Positions 44,487 through 53,617 of a DNA stretch of 64,000 nucleotides are shown here, in pieces. The stretch covers positions 186,001 to 250,000 of the forward strand of contig BPHE01000002.1 in the NCBI GenBank assembly GCA_026003395.1, given 5' to 3'. Each line of letters begins with the position of its first letter. Position 1 is the stretch's first letter. Made by a program: the position numbers and the translations under genes. The notes below the pieces were generated by a model, which was not told the origin of the DNA, did not search any database, and was given only the letters and a program-made list of their open reading frames with translations. Source of the DNA: Vicingaceae bacterium (GTDB lineage: Bacteria; Bacteroidota; Bacteroidia; Flavobacteriales_E; Vicingaceae).

Positions 44487-45869
44487 TCATGGCATCACCT
44501 GCGCTGATTCAATAATAAACCAATGGTGTGTATAAATATACACAATGGCACCGGCAAAATAGCCCAGTAATGCCAGCAAGGTCATTTTTTTTAGATACCA
44601 AATAAAATCAATTTTCTCGATACCCATCACAGCCACACCTGCAGCTGACCCAATAATCAGTGCACTTCCGCCCGTACCTGCAGCATAAGCTATAAACTCC
44701 CAAAATACATGATCGGTAGGAAAATCATACATTCCCATGGATGCAGCCACCAAAGGAACATTATCAACTATAGAAGACAACAATCCTATTGTCAATACCA
44801 CAATGTTTTGATTGGGGATCCATTCGTCCAATTTTACTGCAAGATGATGTAAAATGCCTGTAGATTCCAATGCGGTGATTGCCGAAAGTATTCCCAGGAA
44901 AAACAACACGCTTGGAGTATCAATTTTCTTTAAAACATCAATAACTTTATAAGCCGAATGTTTGGATTGGTCTGCCCGGTGATTTAATATCTCCGACACA
45001 ACCCATAATATTCCCAAGCTAAACAACATACCCATATATGGGGGCAAATGTGTAAGTGTTTTAAATACCGGCACGAATATCAATCCTCCTACTCCCAAGC
45101 TGAATATAATTTTTTTGTGGCTTTCTTTGATAGGTTTTTTATGCGATTCGGTATTTTTTACCGGTTGAATGTTTCCCTTCATGGTGAAGGATAAATAAAT
45201 CAATGGAATAGCCAAACAAACGATACTGGGAAGAATGAGCGTTTTAATGATATTGGCAGCCGTAATTTGTCCGCCAATCCATAGCATGGTTGTGGTAACA
45301 TCACCTATGGGCGACCAGGCCCCCCCCGCATTTGCGGCAATAACCACCATGCCGGCAAAAAACATTCTTTCTTTTTTATCGGCAATTAATTTTTTCAACA
45401 ATGAAACCATCACAATGGAAGTAGTCAAATTATCCAAAATGGCAGAAAGAAAAAACGTCAAAAAACCGGTAACCCAAAGCAATTTGACTTTATTTTTAGT
45501 TGTTATTCTGTCAGTAATAATCGAAAAACCCTCATAAGCGTCAATTAACTCGACAATAGTCATGGCTCCCATCAAGAAAAACAATATGGAAGCAATCTCT
45601 CCCAAATAGTGCAGAATTTGATATTCGCCCACATAATATGTAATTAACTCGTGTTTTGTGAAATTCCTCCCCAACTCATTGACATAGGTCAGGAAAGATT
45701 GTGGAAGCCGGCTTATGTCAACAACTTCGTGAGCAAACAACATGTAGATAGTCCAGCACAACACTCCGGTAAGCAAAGCACTTGCTGCTTTATCTACCTT
45801 GATAGGATGTTCCAGGGCTATGGCAAGATAGCCAATAACAAAAACGGCAATCATTAAAATTTCCATCAT
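44487..45869 (-). CDS. nhaD: NhaD-type sodium/proton antiporter
   Basis: Encodes 460 residues with about 12 membrane helices of the ion transporter superfamily. Recognised segments are DNLTTSIVMVSLLKKL, NAGGAWSPIGDVTTTMLW and SIVDNVPLVAASMGMY, all typical of NhaD. It expels sodium in exchange for protons and supports salt or alkali tolerance. It is downstream of an MscS channel on the same strand, 12 bases apart, which suggests a shared role in ion balance. Confidence 0.93.
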   Translation of the reverse strand: MMEILMIAVFVIGYLAIALEHPIKVDKAASALLTGVLCWTIYMLFAHEVVDISRLPQSFLTYVNELGRNFTKHELITYYVGEYQILHYLGEIASILFFLMGAMTIVELIDAYEGFSIITDRITTKNKVKLLWVTGFLTFFLSAILDNLTTSIVMVSLLKKLIADKKERMFFAGMVVIAANAGGAWSPIGDVTTTMLWIGGQITAANIIKTLILPSIVCLAIPLIYLSFTMKGNIQPVKNTESHKKPIKESHKKIIFSLGVGGLIFVPVFKTLTHLPPYMGMLFSLGILWVVSEILNHRADQSKHSAYKVIDVLKKIDTPSVLFFLGILSAITALESTGILHHLAVKLDEWIPNQNIVVLTIGLLSSIVDNVPLVAASMGMYDFPTDHVFWEFIAYAAGTGGSALIIGSAAGVAVMGIEKIDFIWYLKKMTLLALLGYFAGAIVYIYTHHWFIIESAQVMP

Positions 45870-45881
45870 AGTTTTTTATAT

Positions 45882-46994
45882 TTATTGTTTTAAGAAAGCC
45901 GATGGCATTTTTTCTATATAAACCGACGTTGAAGGAAAAGCAAAAGAACTTCCATTCTTTTCGACAATTTCCATTATTTTAAAATTAATTTCTTCCCTTA
46001 TTTGCAGATATACATTCCAATCCATTGTGTCGATAAAATATTGTACAAGGATCAGAAGTGCACTGTCTCCAAATTCATGAAACCTCACTACGCCGTCTTG
46101 ATTGGTGTGAGGATGATCGTCTATGTATTTTTGAATCTCTTCAACAATTTTTTTTATTTGCTCCGCTTTTGTGCCATAAGTAACTCCAACATTAAATCTT
46201 ACTCTTCTGAAAGTCCGTAAAGTTAAATTATCCAATTCTGAATCGACCAGTTTTTTATTTGGAATAGTTAAATAACTTTTCTCAAGTGTTCTAATTCTCG
46301 TGCTCCGGATACCAACTTTTTCTACCACCCCTGTTATACCATTGATAGTGATCAAGTCGCCCACGACAAATGGTTTATCCAAAAATATAACCAGCGAGCC
46401 AAGCATGTTTTCCAACGTTTCTTTAGATGCCATGGCAAGAGCCAATCCGCCTATTCCGATTCCTGCCACCAATGTTCCTATATTTATATTAAAAACCGTA
46501 CTTAAAATAATTAACCCGACAAAAACGACTACCAAAATTTTCAATAAATCCACCAAAAAAGGGATAATTTGGTCATCTGTTTTGGTTTCGGTTTTTTCGG
46601 CACGTTTCATCAAAATCAAGCCCAACCCGTCGACCGCTTTCATTAAAATTCTCAATATCACATAACCAATGACCAAACCGTAAATGGTATGAAGAATATT
46701 TTTTATGCCTAATTTGCTTTCGGGCTCAATATCCCAAGATGGTGGAAATGAGAGATGATTAAAGGCAAGATAAACAAAAATCAACAAGATAAAATCCATG
46801 ATAGGTTTGCCAAGAAGATTCCGAAAATCACTCAACGGAATTTCTTCAGTATATTTTTTCAACAACTTGTAACAAGTAAAGATGATAAAATTTGACAATC
46901 TGCGTTTGATGATGAATGCCAACAAAATCCAGCCGGCAAACCATAAATAATCCTCAACTGTATTACCTAAAAAAACTCTATCTAACCAATTCAT
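45882..46994 (-). CDS. Mechanosensitive ion channel MscS family protein
   Basis: Encodes 370 residues. Four or five membrane helices lie in the first 190 residues. The pore-lining helix and beta domain follow (GIGIGGLALAMASKETLENMLG, then VGDLITINGITGVVEKVGIRSTRIRT). The C-terminal cytoplasmic domain is about 90 residues. It would release solutes on hypo-osmotic shock. It overlaps the dehydrogenase gene upstream by 17 bases. Confidence 0.92.
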   Translation of the reverse strand: MNWLDRVFLGNTVEDYLWFAGWILLAFIIKRRLSNFIIFTCYKLLKKYTEEIPLSDFRNLLGKPIMDFILLIFVYLAFNHLSFPPSWDIEPESKLGIKNILHTIYGLVIGYVILRILMKAVDGLGLILMKRAEKTETKTDDQIIPFLVDLLKILVVVFVGLIILSTVFNINIGTLVAGIGIGGLALAMASKETLENMLGSLVIFLDKPFVVGDLITINGITGVVEKVGIRSTRIRTLEKSYLTIPNKKLVDSELDNLTLRTFRRVRFNVGVTYGTKAEQIKKIVEEIQKYIDDHPHTNQDGVVRFHEFGDSALLILVQYFIDTMDWNVYLQIREEINFKIMEIVEKNGSSFAFPSTSVYIEKMPSAFLKQ

Positions 46995-48234
46995 GCTGAT
47001 TGTTTTTTAATTTTTGCAATGCGATTTGAAATGCTGTTTGTGAAAACAAAGTTTCTTTATTATTCAAAGTCAAAACTTCATCGATAGCTTTTTCAATGGT
47101 TTTGCTTACATCCGAAAAAATTGCTTCGTCATCAAAATTTTCTATGGGTTGCATGCAAAATGCAAATGTACGCGCCATTCCACAATTGGCAATAAAGTCC
47201 GGAATTAAAGTAAAATTCCGGTCGGCCCATTGCATGGTAGGACCATAAAAAATTTCCGGGTCATTAAAAGGAACATTAGCTCCTGATGCTATCATTTTCA
47301 CTCCGACTTTTTTCAATCTTTCCAAATGTTCCAAAGACACAATTCTTGAAGCTGCGCAAGGTAAAAAAATATCGGCCTCTACATCCCAAATCTTACGATT
47401 TATTTCTTCAAACGTTAAAAGTTCGTTCGAATGCAGACGATTGCCCTTTTTTTCGAGAAATAACTTTCTTATGTCTTGATGATCGAACCCTTTTTCATTT
47501 ATTAACCCCCCTTCCCTGTCAATGATACCTACTATTTTGGCTCCCAATAAACTTTGATAATATGCGGCTGCCGATGCCACGTTGCCCCATCCTTGCACAA
47601 TCACCTTCTTCCCTTCATTGGTTTGACCGGTTTTTTCCAAATAAATTCTGACAGATTCGGAAACACCCCAGCCGGTTACCATGTCGGCAACCGTGTATTT
47701 TTTTTGGACATCCGGCGAATACCGTTGGTCGACAATAACTTTGGAAACTATACTTTGCAAATTGCCGATCATTTTACGTTTATCCTCACCGGATAAGCCG
47801 TCAAAATGACCATTGATAACTCCTTCTTGCGGATGTAAGATATTTAAAGAAGCTGTGATAGGAATCACCTCATGTATTTCGTCAACATTCAAATCTCCCC
47901 CGGTGCCGTAATAATTTTTTAAAAGGGGGCGAATGGCTTTATACCAACGCTGCAATACATCATTTTTTCTGGGGTCGGCCGGATCGAAATTTATGCCGGA
48001 TTTGGCCCCTCCTATTTGTGGGCCCGAAACAGTAAATTTAATCTCCATCGTTTTGGCAAGCGAAACAACCTCATGCTTATTCAGTCCTTTTCTCATTCTT
48101 GTGCCTCCACCTGCTGCACCACCCCTCAATGAATTAATAACCACCCAACCTTCGGCACCGGTTTCACGGTCATGCCACTCAAATATTATTTCAGGCTCTT
48201 CGGCTTCAAATTTCTTCAGTTCGTCAATGACCAT
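46978..48234 (-). CDS. Glu/Leu/Phe/Val family dehydrogenase
   Basis: Encodes 418 residues. The catalytic Lys region is GGAKSGINFDPAD, the N-terminal GGAAGGGTRMRKG binds substrate, and the Rossmann fold reads VIVQGWGNVASAAAYY. It catalyses reversible oxidative deamination of an amino acid, glutamate or a branched-chain one, and the sequence alone does not decide which. It overlaps the mscS-type gene by 17 bases. A -7-like TACATTTG lies at 48258-48251, just upstream. Confidence 0.88.
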   Translation of the reverse strand: MVIDELKKFEAEEPEIIFEWHDRETGAEGWVVINSLRGGAAGGGTRMRKGLNKHEVVSLAKTMEIKFTVSGPQIGGAKSGINFDPADPRKNDVLQRWYKAIRPLLKNYYGTGGDLNVDEIHEVIPITASLNILHPQEGVINGHFDGLSGEDKRKMIGNLQSIVSKVIVDQRYSPDVQKKYTVADMVTGWGVSESVRIYLEKTGQTNEGKKVIVQGWGNVASAAAYYQSLLGAKIVGIIDREGGLINEKGFDHQDIRKLFLEKKGNRLHSNELLTFEEINRKIWDVEADIFLPCAASRIVSLEHLERLKKVGVKMIASGANVPFNDPEIFYGPTMQWADRNFTLIPDFIANCGMARTFAFCMQPIENFDDEAIFSDVSKTIEKAIDEVLTLNNKETLFSQTAFQIALQKLKNNQHELVR

Positions 48235-48264
48235 TCTTTTATTGTTTGGGCAAATGTATAAAAA

Positions 48265-49359
48265 TTATTCAAGTGCTCTTTTGGGTGCCTTAAAATATGC
48301 ACCTGCTATATGATCACAAATTGACCCGGTAACGCTTGACCAAACGTTTGGTTGATTCAACTTATTTAACAATGCCAGAAAGGCAAAAACCAAAGCTTCT
48401 TTAAAATCAACCAATTGTCTTTCCGGAACAATAAATTCCACATTGTCGACCGATTGCAACAAAGTCCTTAAATAATTATTTTTTATACCGCCTCCGGTCA
48501 CCATCACACTTGACAGGTGATATTTGCAAGTAATTTTTTTTATTTGTGAAACAATGTGCCTGTAGATTGTTTCCATAATATCATTCGTTGGATAATCAAT
48601 TAAATATCTTTCCACTAAAGGCAAAACATTTTTTTCCAACCATTCTTTGGAAAGGGATTTGGGCGGATCTAAAGAATAAAAATTCAGATTTTCAAGTTCG
48701 TAAAATAAATCTTGTATTATTTCTCCATCAGTAGCAAGCTTTCCATCCTTATCAAAATTATAACCATTTTTTACTGCTATGTAATTTAGAATGATGTTAA
48801 CCGGGCAAATATCAAATCCTATACGTTTTCCATCCAGATCAAAAGAAATGTTGGCAAACCCTCCAAGATTCAAGCATGCATCATATTGTCCAAACAATAA
48901 CTTATCACCCACGGGCACCAAGGGCGCACCTTGTCCACCCATTGCCACATCCATACTTCTGAAACTTGTAACGACATCTATGTTGGTCATGGCACTGATT
49001 ACCGCTCCATGTCCGATTTGTAATGAAATGCTCTTTTCCGGTGCGTGAAAAACAGTATGTCCATGTGATCCGATCACATCAATCTGGTTGGCATTAAAAC
49101 CTTCGCTGTGCAAAAAATTGTCTATTTGAAGGGCTATCCACCTTCCATAATTGATATCCAATTCTATCAATTCTTTACCCGTTAAAGTCATCGAATTTTG
49201 TAAAAATTGTCTCCAGTGTGGTTCGTATTCTACTGTCCGGGACGCAAGGATTTTAAAGGACCAACCTGAATGTTCGGAGTAAAATTCGCACAGAGCCAGA
49301 TCTAACCCATCTAACGAAGTTCCGGACATTATCCCTATGCAACGGAATTTCTTTTTCAT
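48265..49359 (-). CDS. anmK: Anhydro-N-acetylmuramic acid kinase
   Basis: Encodes 364 residues from the ATG at 49359; the 36 upstream in-frame codons lack conservation. It has GIMSGTSLDGLDLALC, the GSHGHTVFHAP and NLGGFANISF motifs and the C-terminal VTGGGIKNNYL, all typical of AnmK. It phosphorylates and opens anhydroMurNAc during cell wall recycling. It is divergent from the acyl-CoA dehydrogenase gene. Confidence 0.94.
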   Translation of the reverse strand: MKKKFRCIGIMSGTSLDGLDLALCEFYSEHSGWSFKILASRTVEYEPHWRQFLQNSMTLTGKELIELDINYGRWIALQIDNFLHSEGFNANQIDVIGSHGHTVFHAPEKSISLQIGHGAVISAMTNIDVVTSFRSMDVAMGGQGAPLVPVGDKLLFGQYDACLNLGGFANISFDLDGKRIGFDICPVNIILNYIAVKNGYNFDKDGKLATDGEIIQDLFYELENLNFYSLDPPKSLSKEWLEKNVLPLVERYLIDYPTNDIMETIYRHIVSQIKKITCKYHLSSVMVTGGGIKNNYLRTLLQSVDNVEFIVPERQLVDFKEALVFAFLALLNKLNQPNVWSSVTGSICDHIAGAYFKAPKRALE

Positions 49360-49423
49360 TTTTATGGCAAATTTTGTTTTTTTTATTTCACAGAAAAATG
49401 TTTTAAGCAAAATTTTACACAAA

Positions 49424-49456
49424 TTGTTTAAAAACATTTTAATTATGATAAATTTG
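49424..49456 (+). promoter_or_regulatory. Possible promoter for the acyl-CoA dehydrogenase gene
   Basis: A perfect -7 element TAAATTTG lies at 49449-49456. A TTG at 49424-49426 is 22 bases further upstream, slightly long for a -33 box. The start codon is 27 bases downstream. Confidence 0.4.
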
Positions 49457-49482
49457 CCCTGAATCAAAAAATTTTTGTCGCA

Positions 49483-50625
49483 ATGGATTTCAAATTAACC
49501 GAAGAGCATTTACAAGTTCGTGATGCAGCAAGGGATTTTGCTCAAAATGTTTTAAAACCGGGGGTGATAGATAGGGATGAAAAACAAATATTCCCTGAAG
49601 CAGAAGTTAAACAATTGGGCGAGCTAGGTTTTTTAGGAATAATGACCGACCCTAAATATGGTGGCAGTGGAATGGATACAATTTCGTATGTTCTCGCAAT
49701 GGAAGAAATTGCCAAAGTAGATGCTTCTGTTGCGGTGATTATGTCGGTCAACAACTCCCTTTTTTGCTGGGGAATAGAAACTTTTGGTACAGAAGAGCAA
49801 AAACAAAAATATCTTGTTCCTTGTGCCCGTGGTGAAAAACTTGGCGCATTTTGCCTGAGTGAACCTGAAGCCGGTTCTGATGCTACATCACAAAAAACCA
49901 CCGCAATTGATATGGGTGATTATTATTTGCTCAACGGTACCAAAAATTGGATTACCAATGGTGGAAGTGCTTCTTATTACCTAGTCATTGCTCAAACCCA
50001 CCCCGAAAAAGGGCATAAAGGGATCAATGCGTTTATCGTCGAAAAGGGAATGGATGGTTTTGTCATTGGTGCAAAGGAAAATAAGTTGGGCATCCGGGCA
50101 TCTGACACACATACGCTTATGTTTAATGATGTTAAGGTTCCTAAAGAAAACAGAATTGGTGAAGATGGATTTGGATTTAAATTTGCCATGAAAGTATTAA
50201 GTGGCGGAAGGATCGGCATCGCAGCACAAGCTTTGGGCATTGCCTCAGGTGCTTATGAATTGTCTTTGGCATATTCAAAGCAACGAAAAGCCTTTGGTAA
50301 ACCAATTTGCGAACATCAGGCCATAGCTTTCAAATTGGCGGATATGGCTACCCAAATAGAAGCAGCACGATTGCTCACTCTTCGGGCCGCATGGCTTAAA
50401 GATCAAGGACTGAATTACGACATGGCTTCTTCTATGGCTAAGTTATATGCTTCTAAAGTGGCCATGGATACCACCGTAGAAGCCGTTCAAATTCACGGGG
50501 GATATGGTTATGTAAAAGAATACCATGTGGAACGCCTTATGAGAGATGCCAAGATAACTCAAATTTATGAAGGCACTTCCGAAGTACAAAAAATTGTTAT
50601 TTCCCGATCAATTTTGAAGGATTAA
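49483..50625 (+). CDS. Short-chain acyl-CoA dehydrogenase
   Basis: Encodes 380 residues, the standard length. The family motifs are [12 protein letters not shown] and [11 protein letters not shown] (FAD/substrate binding), plus RQ region QRKAFGKPI. The catalytic Glu is Glu363 in IYEGTSEVQ, the position of short/medium-chain enzymes. It oxidises acyl-CoA (probably butyryl-CoA range) with an ETF as electron acceptor. It is monocistronic and convergent with murF. Confidence 0.94.
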   Translation: MDFKLTEEHLQVRDAARDFAQNVLKPGVIDRDEKQIFPEAEVKQLGELGFLGIMTDPKYGGSGMDTISYVLAMEEIAKVDASVAVIMSVNNSLFCWGIETFGTEEQKQKYLVPCARGEKLGAFCLSEPEAGSDATSQKTTAIDMGDYYLLNGTKNWITNGGSASYYLVIAQTHPEKGHKGINAFIVEKGMDGFVIGAKENKLGIRASDTHTLMFNDVKVPKENRIGEDGFGFKFAMKVLSGGRIGIAAQALGIASGAYELSLAYSKQRKAFGKPICEHQAIAFKLADMATQIEAARLLTLRAAWLKDQGLNYDMASSMAKLYASKVAMDTTVEAVQIHGGYGYVKEYHVERLMRDAKITQIYEGTSEVQKIVISRSILKD

Positions 50626-50644
50626 ACTTAAATCCAATTTTTCA

Positions 50645-51973
50645 TCATAAAAGGGGGATCAATTTTTCCAATTGTATCCCCCTTGATGCTTTTAATATGA
50701 TAGTTTTGTCTTGAAGTTCAATATTTCCTATTTTTTCGATTAATTCTTCTGTTTTTTTGAAAAACTCATACTGGGGAAATTTCTTTTTAAATTTAAAAAA
50801 TTCATTGCCAACAAGCCAAACAGTTTTCTTTTCTTGAATATTGTCAAGCGTTTCTAAAATTTTTTCATGTTCCTCTTCGGCAAAATCTCCAAGCTCCAGC
50901 ATATCTCCCAAAATATAAATTTTATCGGGCATATTTAATCCTGCAAAACTCCTAATTGCTGCCTGCATGCTTGTAGGATTCGCATTATAACAATCTATGA
51001 CCAACCGGTTATTTTTTGTAGTTGTAACCCATTGAGATCTTTGATTATCCGGCAAGTATTCGCTGATGGCTTTATTGATATTTACATGTGAAATTTTAAA
51101 ATACAATCCCACGGTTATGGCTGCAAGTACATTGTGAAGATTGTACTCTCCAAACAATTTTGTTTCGATGATTTGATCATGAATTTGATTGGCTTTGCTT
51201 TTCCATTTAATCTTTAAGAAAGGTGATTGGTTGTTTGTTATCAACTCTCCAAATACATAAGCATCCTGATTTGAGGAAGAATACGATATTTTTTTCATTC
51301 CCTCGGCAGCATTAACCAATATGGAATCGTCTTGATTCAAAAATATGATGCCATCTTTGGATTTTATATGATTATAAAGTTCGGTTTCGGCTTTAATCAC
51401 ATTTTCAAATGATCCGAATCCTTCAAGATGTTCTTTTCCGATATTTGTAATCAAACCAAAATCCGGATCTGCTATCTCACACAAAAATTCAATCTCTCCA
51501 ACATGATTCGCTCCCAACTCCAATATAGCAAGCTTAACGTCGCTACGAATTGATAATACGCTTAAGGGAACCCCAATATGATTATTAAAATTGCCCGGCG
51601 TTGCAAATACCTCATATTGTCGGGACAAAACACTTTTTATCAATTCTTTGGTGGTAGTTTTTCCGTTGCTGCCTCCTATTGCCACCACGGGCACATTTAA
51701 TTTTTTCCTGTGTAAAGCCGCCAATTGTTGCATTGCTTTCAAGGAATCATCCACGAATATTACCCTGTTTTTATCATGAATTTCTTGATAATACGAAATA
51801 TCATCCATCAGGACCCAGGCCGATCCTTTGTCTAATACCTCATTTGCAAAAGCATTGGCATTAAAATTTTCTCCTTTCAAGCATATAAAAAATTGTTTAT
51901 TTACATTTTTCCGGCTATCGATAACAACACCCTCGCATTGCAAAAACTTTTCATAAATTTCTTCAATCTTCAT
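50645..51973 (-). CDS. murF: UDP-MurNAc-tripeptide:D-Ala-D-Ala ligase MurF
   Basis: Encodes 442 residues. The P-loop is IGGSNGKTTTKEL, then ELGANHVGEIEFL and GKEHLEGFGSFE, and DCYNANPTSM in the C-terminal domain, all MurF motifs. It completes the UDP-MurNAc-pentapeptide and is the Mur ligase missing from the dcw cluster in this window. It lies downstream of gldJ on the same strand; a terminator stands between the two. A second stem-loop covers its own stop codon region. Confidence 0.95.
   Translation of the reverse strand: MKIEEIYEKFLQCEGVVIDSRKNVNKQFFICLKGENFNANAFANEVLDKGSAWVLMDDISYYQEIHDKNRVIFVDDSLKAMQQLAALHRKKLNVPVVAIGGSNGKTTTKELIKSVLSRQYEVFATPGNFNNHIGVPLSVLSIRSDVKLAILELGANHVGEIEFLCEIADPDFGLITNIGKEHLEGFGSFENVIKAETELYNHIKSKDGIIFLNQDDSILVNAAEGMKKISYSSSNQDAYVFGELITNNQSPFLKIKWKSKANQIHDQIIETKLFGEYNLHNVLAAITVGLYFKISHVNINKAISEYLPDNQRSQWVTTTKNNRLVIDCYNANPTSMQAAIRSFAGLNMPDKIYILGDMLELGDFAEEEHEKILETLDNIQEKKTVWLVGNEFFKFKKKFPQYEFFKKTEELIEKIGNIELQDKTIILKASRGIQLEKLIPLL
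50651..50684 (-). terminator. Stem-loop terminator overlapping the murF 3' end
   Basis: AAGGGGGAT (50651-50659) pairs with ATCCCCCTT (50676-50684), and the stem continues as CAATT/AATTG with one bulge. On the minus strand it is followed by TTTTATGA, which includes the stop codon. The last codons of murF therefore form part of the terminator. Confidence 0.65.
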
Positions 51974-51992
51974 AGATAATTTTTTTTATATC

Positions 51993-52022
51993 AAAAAAGC
52001 CCCTTTTTAACAGGGGCTTTTA
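51993..52022 (-). terminator. Terminator between gldJ and murF
   Basis: AAAAGCCCC (51995-52003) pairs with GGGGCTTTT (52013-52021). On the minus strand it is followed by T's, so it ends gldJ transcripts. Confidence 0.8.
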
Positions 52023-52049
52023 TTTGAGTTCATATAATTTTCAGATACA

Positions 52050-53564
52050 TTAATATCCACCCAATCCATAGGGACTTCCCACTCTTGTCATCGCACAGCG
52101 GAAGCCAATCCAGGCCGTAGAATACCGTTCATCCAGGAATCTTCTTGTACCGGGAACCATCCAATAGGCACGGTCTCGCCAGGAAGCACCTTTATACACT
52201 CTGGTTCTGTTGCTTATTAATGTGCTTTCAAAATTGGTGTTAGATTCAGGATATGCAGTCCAATACATGGCTTTTTCGCCCAATTGTCTGGCTCCTTCCG
52301 GATCATCATAATATACCGTAGATTGCCAATGTCCGTCTTTCCAATCTCTAACATCTGCTTCACGGTAATTCAAACGTTCAGCCAGATTATCTTTTTCAGG
52401 ATCAACTTCTCTGTATCGAATTCTTCCTAAAGAATCCTTTTCAGCAATATTGCCATCTTCATCAAGTTCTTTGGTTTTGAAAACATTTCCTCTGAAAGGA
52501 CGAAAATCTTCAACATCTTCAAACGACAAGGGACGATAAACATCCATCACCCATTCTGAAACGTTCCCGGCCATATTGTATAATCCATAATCATTGGGCC
52601 AATACATGTAAACAGGTGTAGTGATGTCACCGGCATCATTCAATTTTCCGGCTACCCCCATGTTGTCACCGCGGCCTCTTTTAAAGTTTGCCAAAATTTG
52701 TCCGAGATATTTTGGATCGGCATTTCTGACGGCATGACCATTCCAGGGATATAATTTACGGTCGGTGATCAACTCATCGATAGTATTGCCAATTAAACCC
52801 AAAGCGGCATATTCCCATTCGGCTTCGGTAGGCAAACGGTATTGTGGCAATAATACACCGTCTTCCATTCTCACATTTCTGTATTCGTTATTTGGATTCA
52901 AATCAATCACTCCATCCACTCGTTTACCACTTTCGTACTGACCGGCCAAATATGCCTCAGTGTTAAAATTATCTTCATTGATCTGATTGGGATTCCATTC
53001 AAACAAACCTTCACGGATTAAGATTAGTTCATTGACACGGTCGGTTCTCCAGGCGGCAAAATCGTTTGCCTGCAACCAATTAACACCTACTACAGGATAA
53101 TCTCTGTAGGCGGGATGACGTAAATAGTATTCGACGTAAGGTTCATTGTAGGCCAATCTTTCGCGCCAAACCAATGTGTCCGGTAAAGCGCGTTTGTAAA
53201 CCTCCGGATAATCCATTCCAAACACTCTGGAGAGCCAATAGAGATATTCAAGATAGTAAAAATTTGTCACCTCAACTTCATCCATATAAAACGAAGAAAC
53301 GGTGACCGTACGTGGGATATTGTTCCAATCGTAAGTAACATCCTGCTCCACCCGTCCCATTGTGAATCTTCCACCTTCAATCAAGACCAAACCCGGGCCG
53401 GTTTCTTGTTCATAATAAGGCACTTTTTGAAAACCTCCATTGTCGGGGTTGTTGTATTCCCATCCTGTGGCACCCGAACGCTCTCTTTTACAAGCATAAG
53501 GTGAAAACAACAAACCTGCCATCAGAATGACGAATGTTTTTTGAATGTTGATCCTCTTTTTCAT
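52050..53564 (-). CDS. gldJ: Gliding motility lipoprotein GldJ
   Basis: Encodes 504 residues. The lipoprotein signal ends in SPYAC (Cys25). A formylglycine-generating-enzyme-like (FGE-sulfatase) domain fills the rest: GGRFTMGRVEQDVTYDWNN, HPAYRDYPVVGVNW, RLPTEAEWEYAALG, NMAGNVSEWVMDVY. GldK has the same fold. The ATGWEYNNPDNGGFQ start, the murF gene downstream and the divergent porU-porV pair favour GldJ, based on the order I recall in Flavobacterium. GldJ is an outer-membrane-linked lipoprotein needed for gliding and T9SS function. Unusually, a PorP-like gene lies between gldJ and porU. Confidence 0.85.
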   Translation of the reverse strand: MKKRINIQKTFVILMAGLLFSPYACKRERSGATGWEYNNPDNGGFQKVPYYEQETGPGLVLIEGGRFTMGRVEQDVTYDWNNIPRTVTVSSFYMDEVEVTNFYYLEYLYWLSRVFGMDYPEVYKRALPDTLVWRERLAYNEPYVEYYLRHPAYRDYPVVGVNWLQANDFAAWRTDRVNELILIREGLFEWNPNQINEDNFNTEAYLAGQYESGKRVDGVIDLNPNNEYRNVRMEDGVLLPQYRLPTEAEWEYAALGLIGNTIDELITDRKLYPWNGHAVRNADPKYLGQILANFKRGRGDNMGVAGKLNDAGDITTPVYMYWPNDYGLYNMAGNVSEWVMDVYRPLSFEDVEDFRPFRGNVFKTKELDEDGNIAEKDSLGRIRYREVDPEKDNLAERLNYREADVRDWKDGHWQSTVYYDDPEGARQLGEKAMYWTAYPESNTNFESTLISNRTRVYKGASWRDRAYWMVPGTRRFLDERYSTAWIGFRCAMTRVGSPYGLGGY

Positions 53565-53584
53565 ATTTTGATTCTTTGAATTAG

Positions 53585-53617
53585 CAAATATAATAAAATA
53601 ACTAAAATGAAGGGCAA
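53585..53617 (-). promoter_or_regulatory. Possible promoter for gldJ
   Basis: A perfect minus-strand -7 element TATATTTG lies at 53592-53585, 20 bases before the start codon. A TTG at 53617-53615 is 22 bases further upstream, within the porP-like 3' end, so the -33 match is weak. Confidence 0.35.

Noticed and set aside
52050-53564. GldK/PorK instead of GldJ
   Set aside because: Both share the FGE-like fold, but gldL, gldM and gldN do not follow; murF and porU-porV neighbours and the N-terminal motif fit GldJ.
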